Shown here one piece after another: positions 1 through 4,621 of a stretch of 5,197 nt of DNA (position 1 is its first letter; each line of letters opens with the position of its first letter). The stretch is from Oscillospiraceae bacterium (GTDB lineage Bacteria > Bacillota > Clostridia > Oscillospirales > UBA929), in the NCBI GenBank assembly GCA_031282535.1, contig JAITDM010000144.1, positions 1-5,197 on the forward strand. Direction: 5' to 3'. The position numbers were made by a program, and so were the translations under genes. The notes under the pieces were generated by a model, which made no database searches, was not told where the DNA came from, and saw nothing but the letters and a program-made list of their open reading frames with translations.

Positions 1-239
1 CAGCGGATGCCGCGCACCTTGTTGGCCGCCAGCATCATGCCCTGCCCCGTGCCGCAAAACAGCAGCCCGCGGTCAAAGCGCCCCCCGGCCACCGCCCGCG
101 CCGCCGCCTGCGCGGCGACGGGGTAGTCGTCGCCCTCGCCCCCGATGTCCGTCACTTCGTGGCCCCGCGCCGCCACATGGTCCATGATCTCACGCTTCAG
201 CGCCGCCGCCGCGTGGTCCGCGCCGAACACAATGCGCAT
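1..239 (-). CDS. rpiB: Ribose 5-phosphate isomerase B (RpiB/LacAB family), N-terminal part, cut by the window edge
   Basis: RpiB interconverts ribose 5-phosphate and ribulose 5-phosphate in the cytoplasmic non-oxidative pentose phosphate pathway. The window holds residues 1-79; the family is usually about 150 residues, so roughly half is missing. Visible family marks are the N-terminal strand MRIVFGADHA with Asp8-His9, a DYP at 38-40, and FCGTGQGM at 61-68 followed by AANKVRGIR at 71-79. Cys62 sits where the catalytic cysteine of RpiB lies, and the GTG after it belongs to the phosphate/anion site. The usual DHAG reads DHAA here, a mild deviation. The start at 239 is chosen because the protein begins exactly at the conserved first strand and GGGGTGA (244-250, minus) is a good ribosome binding site. 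The gene has its own promoter and lies beyond the flagellar terminator, so it is a separate unit. LacA/LacB-type isomerases share these motifs; without the C-terminal half they cannot be fully excluded. Confidence 0.93.
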   Translation of the reverse strand, partial: MRIVFGADHAAAALKREIMDHVAARGHEVTDIGGEGDDYPVAAQAAARAVAGGRFDRGLLFCGTGQGMMLAANKVRGIR

Positions 240-257
240 AGAGTCACCCCGGTTCTG

Positions 258-400
258 TAATGCCTTGTTGCCGCTTCGCGGCAACAAAAAACAAAAATTT
301 AGGTTGTGGGCTGCTGGTGCAACCCACGTTAATGCCTTGTTGCCGCTTCGCGGCAACAAAAACGAAAATTTGGGTTGTGGGTCCTGGTGCAAGCCACGGT
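258..400 (-). repeat. Two tandem copies of a 71-72 bp hairpin-bearing unit in the rpiB leader
   Basis: Unit 1 is 258-329 and unit 2 is 330-400, a direct tandem duplication with a few mismatches and one length difference. Each unit has an identical, perfect inverted repeat (264-286 and 336-358) with arms TTGTTGCCGC and GCGGCAACAA, read on the plus strand around a TTC loop. On the minus strand, the transcribed one, the apex reads GCGAAGC, known as an unusually stable mini-hairpin in DNA. The other half of each unit is more variable. It carries a weaker stem (GTGGG/CCCAC in unit 1, GTGG/CCAC in unit 2) around a GCACCAG-containing loop. A T-run precedes each strong hairpin on the minus strand and none follows, so these are not ordinary terminators. 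Most of the rpiB 5' leader consists of this pair. It could be a dispersed REP-like element or a structured regulatory RNA; the sequence alone does not decide. Confidence 0.85.
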
Positions 401-414
401 AGGATTGATACTTC

Positions 415-443
415 ATCATACAGCATGTGCGGTCGTTTGTCAA
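415..443 (-). promoter_or_regulatory. Sigma-A promoter for rpiB
   Basis: On the minus strand a perfect TTGACA (438-443) is followed after exactly 17 bp by TATGAT (415-420), which matches the -10 consensus at five of six positions. Transcription should begin near position 408. That gives a leader of about 170 nt that spans both tandem hairpin units before the rpiB start. The promoter lies just downstream of the terminator that ends the flagellar operon, which supports independent transcription of rpiB. Confidence 0.8.
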
Positions 444-474
444 AAGGGGACGCTGCCCACAGCCTCCCGCCGCG

Positions 475-507
475 AAAACCCCCTGCCCTCCAGACGAGGG
501 CAGGGGG
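475..507 (-). terminator. Intrinsic terminator of the fliD-fliS-chaperone operon
   Basis: A perfect 12-bp stem (479-490 with 496-507; arms CCCCCTGCCCTC and GAGGGCAGGGGG on the plus strand) closes a 5-nt loop. On the minus strand it is followed by TTTT (475-478). It lies about 40 bp past the stop codon of the last flagellar gene. The gap between them holds a very GC-rich stretch in which CCGGCCGCG is directly repeated (521-529 and 535-543) and can form extra weak stems. The U-tract is short, but the stem is strong and correctly placed. Confidence 0.82.
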
Positions 508-547
508 CTGAAACGGGCAGCCGGCCGCGGTTCACCGGCCGCGCCGT

Positions 548-970
548 TTAGCGGCGGTGGTCAAAATAGGCGGCGCCGGCGTCGGTGGGGACAGGGTCGT
601 ACCGCGCGGTGCGGCGGCCCTGCGATACCCGGCGCGTCTGCCGTTTCAAAAAGACGAGCCGGTCGGACGCCTTTTGCTGGTTGAGGCAGTCCTGCCGTTG
701 GATGCGCTCCAGCAGTTGGTTGCACGCGATCGCCATCTGCACGAATTCGTGATCCTGCACCAGCAGCGTGCGGTCGGGTATCACCGCCTCCAGCGCGTTG
801 ATCGCGTCCACATGGGCTTGGCGTTCGTCGAGGCTGTGGAGCAGTTCGTCCACATCGTCGCGCTCCAGCACGTCCGCCTGGTGGAACGTAATCTCCAAAA
901 TGGCCTCCAGATGCTCCTGCTTCTCGGCCAGGAGCGGCTTAAAACTGGTCATCGCAGTGACGTTTTTCAT
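548..970 (-). CDS. Small coiled-coil flagellar protein, FliT/FlgN-type export chaperone candidate
   Basis: A 140-residue protein in the position directly after fliS, where many Firmicutes carry FliT or a FlgN-like chaperone. Such proteins hold late flagellar substrates (FliD, or the hook-filament junction proteins) for the export gate. The composition fits: residues 10-60 and 75-115 are predicted helical and rich in Leu, Glu, Gln and Arg with heptad-like spacing, with no signal peptide or membrane segment. The C-terminal tail (about 117-140) is non-helical and ends YFDHRR. Short tails of this shape, an aromatic-Phe-Asp-basic end, are familiar to me from small clostridial flagellar proteins. 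The ATG overlaps the fliS stop as ATGA, and GGGAGG lies six bases upstream, inside the end of fliS. This favours Met1 over Met7 and suggests translational coupling. The family call rests mainly on gene order and helical character; sequence similarity to FliT itself is weak by eye. Confidence 0.72.
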   Translation of the reverse strand: MKNVTAMTSFKPLLAEKQEHLEAILEITFHQADVLERDDVDELLHSLDERQAHVDAINALEAVIPDRTLLVQDHEFVQMAIACNQLLERIQRQDCLNQQKASDRLVFLKRQTRRVSQGRRTARYDPVPTDAGAAYFDHRR

Positions 971-1380
971 ATGGATCCTCCCGTTCCCATCATTTGCTGC
1001 CGGTTGAGGCGGACGGCCTGCTGCCAGGTGTCGCGCAGGTCTCCCAGCAGTTCGAGGACGACGTCCGTCTGACCGATGTCCTTTTTCACATTGGCCGTGA
1101 TCAATTCGCGCAGCATGTATTCATACAGCAGGTACAAACCCTGCGAAACTTCATACTGCATGTCCAGCGTGCGCATCAGCTCGCTGAGAATGGCCTGGGC
1201 TTTGAGAGAGGCCTCGTTGGCCTTCTCCATGTCGCGGTCCCGGAGATGGATCTGCATCCGCTTGACGTTTTTGAGGCAGCCGTCGTAGAGCATGAGCGTC
1301 AGCTCGCCGGGCCCGGCCGTCATGGCGTGTTGTTGACGGTACAGATTGGCTTTTGTCTGTTGGTTGGCATAAGCCGCCAT
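967..1380 (-). CDS. fliS: Flagellar secretion chaperone FliS
   Basis: FliS binds the C-terminal helix of flagellin in the cytoplasm. It prevents early polymerisation and delivers flagellin to the flagellar type III export gate through FlhA. The 137-residue length is normal. The N-terminus MAAYANQQTKANLYRQQ and the GELTLMLYDGCLKNVKRM stretch (about 25-42) are characteristic, as is the all-helical bundle that follows, including ANEASLKAQAILSELMRTLD and GLYLLYEYMLRELITAN. The extreme C-terminus is Gly-rich and short. The start at 1380 has GGAGGA about 8 bases upstream. Its stop TGA (967-969) overlaps the start of the next gene by 4 bp. It follows fliD after a 134-bp gap filled by repeats and a palindrome, so expression relative to fliD may be adjusted there. 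Confidence 0.96.
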   Translation of the reverse strand: MAAYANQQTKANLYRQQHAMTAGPGELTLMLYDGCLKNVKRMQIHLRDRDMEKANEASLKAQAILSELMRTLDMQYEVSQGLYLLYEYMLRELITANVKKDIGQTDVVLELLGDLRDTWQQAVRLNRQQMMGTGGSI

Positions 1381-1399
1381 TGTGATTCCTCCACTTGGA

Positions 1400-1477
1400 T
1401 AGATACAGATAACCGATAACAGATAACCGTGACGTAGGGACGGTTCTTAACAGATAACCGTGACGTAGGGACGGTTC
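1400..1477. repeat. Degenerate heptamer array with a 27-bp direct repeat, between fliD and fliS
   Basis: Read on the plus strand, 1407-1434 consists of contiguous 7-bp units: AGATAAC at 1407 and 1421, CGATAAC at 1414, then CGTGACG at 1428. A less perfect unit (TAGATAC, 1400-1406) precedes them. A 27-bp segment is then repeated perfectly with a 31-bp period (1420-1446 and 1451-1477). Each copy starts CAGATAAC and ends with GGGACGGTTC. The array fills most of the space before the fliS ribosome binding site and does not code for protein. A related heptamer array lies on the other side of fliD at 3241-3275, in the opposite orientation. Slippage-type expansion or a dispersed short repeat family would both explain it. 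Confidence 0.8.
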
Positions 1478-1512
1478 AATGATCGCTTGCGAAATGATTG
1501 TTGAACCGTCCC
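1468..1512. repeat. REP-like palindrome abutting the fliD stop codon
   Basis: Two perfect 12-bp arms (1468-1479 GGGACGGTTCAA and 1501-1512 TTGAACCGTCCC) enclose a 21-nt segment with its own small stem (TCGC/GCGA, 1482-1491). The fliD stop codon TAA (1515-1517) ends 2 bp from the palindrome. The 10-mer GGGACGGTTC occurs a further time at 1437-1446, so the right arm has two possible pairing partners. In the transcribed minus direction no T-run follows the stem, so it is more likely an mRNA-stabilising or processing hairpin between fliD and fliS than a terminator. Arms containing GAACCGTCCC resemble, as I recall, dispersed palindromes found near REP-associated transposases in Firmicutes. No transposase is present here. 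Confidence 0.78.
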
Positions 1513-1514
1513 TT

Positions 1515-3014
1515 TTATTCGACGGAGGTGAAGAGGCCGGAGAGGGCGCTTGACTGGCTCTGCATCTGCGCGAGCGCGGCCTCCATGGCGGCGAATTTTT
1601 TGTAGTAGCTCTCCTGTAAGTTGTAGAGACGCGTGTTTTCGGCCGTCATCTTGTCCTCCCAGTCGGAGATCGTGCGGCTCAGCGACTTGAGGCTGACCTC
1701 CGTCGTCTCCGAGGTGAACCGGTCGACAGCGTCCACGACGCGCACCATGAAGCCGGACCCGGCCGTGTCGACCCGCCCGCCGGTCTCCGTGCGCGCGGCA
1801 AAGAGCTGGTACACTTTGTCGGCGTCCGTCTCCAGCGCGGCGCGCAGCTTGTCCTCGTCGATTTCGAGGTGAGAGGCCTGCTGGTAGCGGTAGCTGGAAC
1901 TGGACAGTCCAATGGCGGAGAGCCCGCCGAGGTCGCCGACCGCCGAGGTGAAGGCCGTGCGCAGACTGTCGGCCAGGGTCTGCAGCGACGAGTCGCTGTG
2001 CAGCAGGCCGCTCTTGGCCTTCGTGTCCCACAGCGCCGCTTCGGACTCCGTGAGTTCGGCGCGCTGCTCGGTGGTGAGCGGCTTGTAGCCATAGTTTTTC
2101 TTTTCGGTCAGCTTTTCATACAGCGTGTCCATCAGCGTGTTGTACGCCTCGGCAAAGCTCTTGATCTTGTCGACCACGCCCTGCACGTCGTGTTTCACGC
2201 TGAAGTTCAGCGCGTCGCTGGTGACGCCCGTCAGCTTGAAGGAGATCCCGTCGAGTTCAAACTCGTTGCTGTCGCGCTCCAACTCGACGCCGTTGATCAC
2301 GATCTGCGCCTTCTGCGCATTTTCGGGCGTGCCGTTCAGGCCGGCGGCGGCCAAAAAGCCGCTGGGCCCGTCCTCCACCGCGAGGTGGTCAGAGCCCGTC
2401 GCCTCCAGCGTGAAGGCGTCGGTGATCTGCGAGTAGCGCATCGTGACGCCGGCGTCGCTGGCGTTCACGGTGTCCATGATCGTCTTCAGGGAGTCGGTCG
2501 AGCGGAACGAAAACTCGCGGTCGTTGATCTTGAAGGTGATGTCGCCGCTGGAAATTTGTCCATCTTTGAAGGGGAGCGATTCGACGGCCGTGTTCGCCAC
2601 GGCGGAAGCCGAAAAACCGTCCCCGTCCGTCACCTTCGACGCGCTTGTCAGCCTTTCGCCGTGGGCCAGCTGCTTGACCTCTACAGAAAAAGCGCCGTCC
2701 CGGGCGTTGGTCGTGGCCGTGACGCTGAGGTACGGGTTGCTCGCCAGGTCCACTTGGTAACTCTTGTAGGTGCTGGCGCTCAGCAGGTTGTTTGTCGACG
2801 AGAGAAAACTGGCGTATTCATCGCGGAATTTCCGCAGCGCGTTGTTGACGTCGGTGTAGGCGTCGCGTTTCCACTCGGCCTGGGTCTTGGACTGGTACAT
2901 CCGGTCATATTTCATCTGTTGGGTGCGCATCAGGTCCGTGATGATCTGATCCGTGTCCAGCCCGGAGGCCAGTCCGGTGAGCCGGATCTGATTGCCCAGA
3001 GGAGAAATGGCCAT
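1515..3014 (-). CDS. fliD: Flagellar filament cap protein FliD (hook-associated protein 2)
   Basis: FliD is exported through the flagellum and forms the cap at the filament tip that guides flagellin folding. The 499-residue product has the FliD N-terminal domain (about 11-115), starting with RLTGLASGLDTDQIITDLM, the hallmark of the family. A flagellin-IN-like segment follows (about 158-215; GDITFKINDREFSF and later AGVTMRYS). The C-terminal domain covers about 235-490. It includes INGVELERDSNEFELDGISF, a helical region around 275-305, the NYGYKPLTTEQRAELTE stretch at 307-323, and a terminal coiled coil with NLQESYYKKFAAMEAALAQM at 465-484. Both ends are complete and the length is typical. As expected for a type III export substrate, there is no Sec signal peptide. 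The start has AAAGGAGG (3024-3031) nine bases upstream. fliS and the small chaperone follow in the same direction, so the cap protein and export chaperones are made together. Confidence 0.97.
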   Translation of the reverse strand: MAISPLGNQIRLTGLASGLDTDQIITDLMRTQQMKYDRMYQSKTQAEWKRDAYTDVNNALRKFRDEYASFLSSTNNLLSASTYKSYQVDLASNPYLSVTATTNARDGAFSVEVKQLAHGERLTSASKVTDGDGFSASAVANTAVESLPFKDGQISSGDITFKINDREFSFRSTDSLKTIMDTVNASDAGVTMRYSQITDAFTLEATGSDHLAVEDGPSGFLAAAGLNGTPENAQKAQIVINGVELERDSNEFELDGISFKLTGVTSDALNFSVKHDVQGVVDKIKSFAEAYNTLMDTLYEKLTEKKNYGYKPLTTEQRAELTESEAALWDTKAKSGLLHSDSSLQTLADSLRTAFTSAVGDLGGLSAIGLSSSSYRYQQASHLEIDEDKLRAALETDADKVYQLFAARTETGGRVDTAGSGFMVRVVDAVDRFTSETTEVSLKSLSRTISDWEDKMTAENTRLYNLQESYYKKFAAMEAALAQMQSQSSALSGLFTSVE

Positions 3015-3035
3015 AGAGTAATGCCTCCTTTGCCG

Positions 3036-3061
3036 GCCGCGCCTGCCCGTGCCTGCGCGGC
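3036..3061 (-). promoter_or_regulatory. GC-rich leader hairpin just upstream of the fliD ribosome binding site
   Basis: Perfect 7-bp arms (GCCGCGC, 3036-3042; GCGCGGC, 3055-3061) enclose 12 nt. In the minus-strand transcript the stem ends 4 nt before the AAAGGAGG of fliD. A stem this close could influence ribosome access, or it may simply reflect GC-rich sequence. No ligand-binding architecture is apparent. Confidence 0.4.
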
Positions 3062-3084
3062 ATTCTTGTATCCGTACACTATAT

Positions 3085-3110
3085 ATATCGTAAAATACAG
3101 GGAAAACTTA
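3085..3110 (-). promoter_or_regulatory. Sigma-28 (SigD/FliA)-like promoter upstream of fliD
   Basis: On the minus strand TAAG (3107-3110), 14 bp of spacer, then TACGATAT (3085-3092). The motif used by motility sigma factors is TAAA, about 14-15 bp, then GCCGATAT. The match is three of four at -35 and six of eight at -10, including the diagnostic CGATAT. It lies about 70 bp upstream of the fliD start in a locally AT-rich stretch. It is the best promoter candidate for the fliD-fliS-chaperone operon, and late flagellar genes are normally under this sigma factor. An alternative housekeeping -10 could be read in the adjacent TATATA run. Confidence 0.55.
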
Positions 3111-3240
3111 AAAGAATTCCCTCGTTTTTGGCCTGACAGGCGCACAAAAATTGTCCTCCCAATGAGACAAAATCTGCCGCATAAGGAGAGAAAACCCCCG
3201 CGCGCCCGTCGTCGTCTGTCAAAAACTGACGCTTTTACCG

Positions 3241-3275
3241 GTTGACTGTCGTCTGTTATCTGTTCACTGTTCACT
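3241..3275. repeat. Five contiguous degenerate heptamers overlapping the end of the carboxypeptidase gene
   Basis: On the plus strand five consecutive 7-bp units start at 3241, 3248, 3255, 3262 and 3269. Their consensus is GTTNACT: the last two are identical GTTCACT, one is GTTATCT, one GTTGACT and one GTCGTCT. On the minus strand these read AGTGAAC-like. The carboxypeptidase stop codon (3264-3266) and its last few codons lie within the array. The AGATAAC unit is shared with the array between fliD and fliS, in the opposite orientation. Confidence 0.75.
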
Positions 3276-4418
3276 GGAACGGTATATCGCGCGGCCCATT
3301 TGGACGACGATGTCGAACCAGGTGAGGCGCGCGACGGACTCGGCGGCCACGATGTCGACGGTGGTCAGCGTCCGGTCCCCAAGGCAGACGCGCAGCACCC
3401 CGAGCTTTTGGCCGGCCTGCACCGGCGCCCGCACGTCCCCGGCCAGTTCCACGTCCCGGCGCAGCGCGTCCATCTGCGCTTTCTCCACCAGCACGCGCGC
3501 GTCGGACAGGAGACGCGGCTGCACCTCGGCCTGCTGCCCGAGGAGCACCGGCACCGGCAGCAGCACCTCGTCGGGGAAGGCGGCGGCCAGGGCGTAGTGG
3601 GCGAAGCCGAAGTCGAGCAGCGTGCGCGCGTCCTCGAAGCGCTGCGCCGAGGTGTCCGCGCCCAGGACGACCGCGATGAGCTCCATGCCGTTTCGTTCCG
3701 CCGTCGCGGACAGGCAGAACCGCGCCAGACTGGTGCTGCCCGTCTTCAGACCCGTCGCGCCGGGGTAGGTGCGGATGAGCCGGTTTGTGTTGTTGAGGAC
3801 AAAAGAGCCGTCCCGGAGGCTGTCCATCCAGACGGTCGTATAGGACCGGATCCGCGGGTGCGCCAGCAGCGCGCGCGACATGATGGCGATGTCCCGCGCG
3901 GTGGAGACATGCCCGCCGCCCGTGAGGCCCGTGCAGTCGAGAAACACCGTGCCGGTCATGCCGAGCTGCGCCGCCCGCTCGTTCATCCGCGCCACAAAGA
4001 CTTCCTCCGAGCCGGCCATGTGTTCGGCCAGCGCCACGGCGGCGTCGTTGCCGGAGGCGATGACGATGGACTTGAGCAGGTCGTCCACCGTGTACCGCTC
4101 CCCCTCGGCGAGGAAGACGCGCGACCCGTCCATGCTCTGCGCGGTCCGGCTGACGGTCACAAACTCGTCCGGCCGCAGCGCGCCCCGCTCCAGCGCCTCC
4201 ATCGCGAGCAGCAGCGTCATGACCTTGGTGACGCTGGCCGGCGCGCGCGGCGTATCGGGTTCCTTGGCAAAGAGAATCTGCCCGGTCTCCTTCTCCATCA
4301 AAAGGGCGGCGGGCGCGCTCACAGAGGGCGTCCCCGGCGCGGCGGCCGCCCCGGGGGCCGCCGCGGTCACGCCCAGCATCAACCCGAACAGGCACAGCCA
4401 AACCTTCCATTTCCACAT
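3264..4418 (-). CDS. Serine-type D-Ala-D-Ala carboxypeptidase, DacF/DacB-like penicillin-binding protein (peptidase S11)
   Basis: This enzyme removes the terminal D-Ala from peptidoglycan pentapeptides outside the membrane and so limits cross-linking. The 384 residues begin with a signal peptide (MWKWK basic start, hydrophobic stretch about 6-20, Ala-rich exit near 20-28). The S11 catalytic motifs are all present: SVTK at 62-65 (nucleophile Ser62, Lys65), SGN at 122-124 and KTG at 225-227. Residues about 280-355 form the beta-rich PBP5 C-terminal domain. The last helix, about 361-380 (ARLTWFDIVVQMGRAIYR), is amphipathic and could hold the enzyme at the membrane surface. The start at 4418 is supported by GGGGAGGG (4426-4433) seven bases upstream. 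The final residues SSEQ and the stop arise from a heptamer repeat. No strong terminator follows, so some read-through into the fliD leader is possible. The subfamily (DacF, DacB or DacA) is not settled, so no symbol is given. Confidence 0.95.
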   Translation of the reverse strand: MWKWKVWLCLFGLMLGVTAAAPGAAAAPGTPSVSAPAALLMEKETGQILFAKEPDTPRAPASVTKVMTLLLAMEALERGALRPDEFVTVSRTAQSMDGSRVFLAEGERYTVDDLLKSIVIASGNDAAVALAEHMAGSEEVFVARMNERAAQLGMTGTVFLDCTGLTGGGHVSTARDIAIMSRALLAHPRIRSYTTVWMDSLRDGSFVLNNTNRLIRTYPGATGLKTGSTSLARFCLSATAERNGMELIAVVLGADTSAQRFEDARTLLDFGFAHYALAAAFPDEVLLPVPVLLGQQAEVQPRLLSDARVLVEKAQMDALRRDVELAGDVRAPVQAGQKLGVLRVCLGDRTLTTVDIVAAESVARLTWFDIVVQMGRAIYRSSEQ

Positions 4419-4434
4419 GACGGATCCCTCCCCA

Positions 4435-4452
4435 CGCCGCCTTGCGGCGGCG
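4435..4452 (-). promoter_or_regulatory. GNRA-loop hairpin directly upstream of the carboxypeptidase ribosome binding site
   Basis: In the minus-strand transcript a 7-bp stem (CGCCGCC with GGCGGCG) closes a GCAA tetraloop, a stable GNRA type. It ends one base before GGGGAGGG. It is well formed and could tune translation initiation, but it is short and sits in GC-rich sequence. No clear promoter for the carboxypeptidase can be read in 4453-4535. Confidence 0.4.
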
Positions 4453-4535
4453 GTTCTTCTCCGTTATCCTATGCGGGCGGCGCCCCGGACAGACAAAAAT
4501 TTCCGGCTCCGCCCCAAAAACTTTCTGAAAAGCTA

Positions 4536-4564
4536 TTGCATTTTCCCGCGATCTGTGGTATGAT
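4536..4564 (+). promoter_or_regulatory. Sigma-A-like promoter of the beta-helix protein gene
   Basis: TTGCAT (4536-4541), a 17-bp spacer, then TATGAT (4559-4564). The -10 is five of six and the spacing ideal; the -35 is weak beyond TTG. The predicted start of transcription is near 4571, about 50 bases before the start codon. The rest of the divergent gap toward the carboxypeptidase shows only GC-rich stems and no second clear promoter. Confidence 0.65.
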
Positions 4565-4569
4565 GCCGC

Positions 4570-4589
4570 TAGTTAGAAATTACTAACTA
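4570..4589. promoter_or_regulatory. Operator-like inverted repeat at the predicted transcription start
   Basis: Perfect 7-bp arms TAGTTAG (4570-4576) and CTAACTA (4583-4589) flank an AT-only 6-bp centre. The palindrome begins six bases after the -10 box and covers the expected +1. That is a typical place for a repressor of the MarR or a similar dimeric helix-turn-helix family to act. It is AT-rich in a GC-rich setting. A short transcript hairpin at the 5' end is the alternative reading. No regulator gene is in the window. Confidence 0.55.
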
Positions 4590-4621
4590 ATACAGAACGA
4601 ACACTGAAGGAGGAAAGAAAC

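Noticed and set aside
258..400. CRISPR-like array
   Set aside because: There are only two long adjacent copies with no spacers, and no cas genes.
145..511. Small plus- and minus-strand open frames across the tandem units
   Set aside because: Their repeated peptides simply translate the duplicated hairpin unit, and they overlap rpiB or its promoter without ribosome binding sites.
557..1072. Plus-strand open frame of 171 codons opposite fliS and the small chaperone
   Set aside because: It is antisense to two coupled flagellar genes, and there is no ribosome binding site or domain.
1468..1520. Plus-strand intrinsic terminator (stem followed by TTTTATT)
   Set aside because: The T-run is on the plus side, but all neighbouring genes are transcribed on the minus strand, where the stem is followed by TACG. 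There is no plus-strand gene to terminate.
3194..3222. Promoter starting from a perfect minus-strand TTGACA (3217-3222) upstream of fliD
   Set aside because: The -10 position 17 bp downstream is C/G-only, and no usable TATAAT-like box is at acceptable spacing.
3218..3231. Terminator after the carboxypeptidase gene (GTCA/TGAC stem)
   Set aside because: The stem is only 4 bp and no T-run follows it on the minus strand.
1869..3245. Long plus-strand open frame of 458 codons opposite fliD
   Set aside because: It is antisense to an unmistakable fliD, has the Arg/Val/Gly-rich composition of a GC-rich shadow frame, and no recognisable domain.
4466..4496. Divergent promoter for the carboxypeptidase (TTGTCT with TAGGAT on the minus strand)
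   Set aside because: The spacing is 19 bp and both boxes match poorly in a GC-rich stretch; not strong enough to call.
3300..4586. Plus-strand open frame of 428 codons, and a minus-strand frame of 381 codons at 3271-4416, over the carboxypeptidase
   Set aside because: The carboxypeptidase frame carries the signal peptide and all three S11 motifs. The others are low-complexity His/Arg/Gly-rich shadows.
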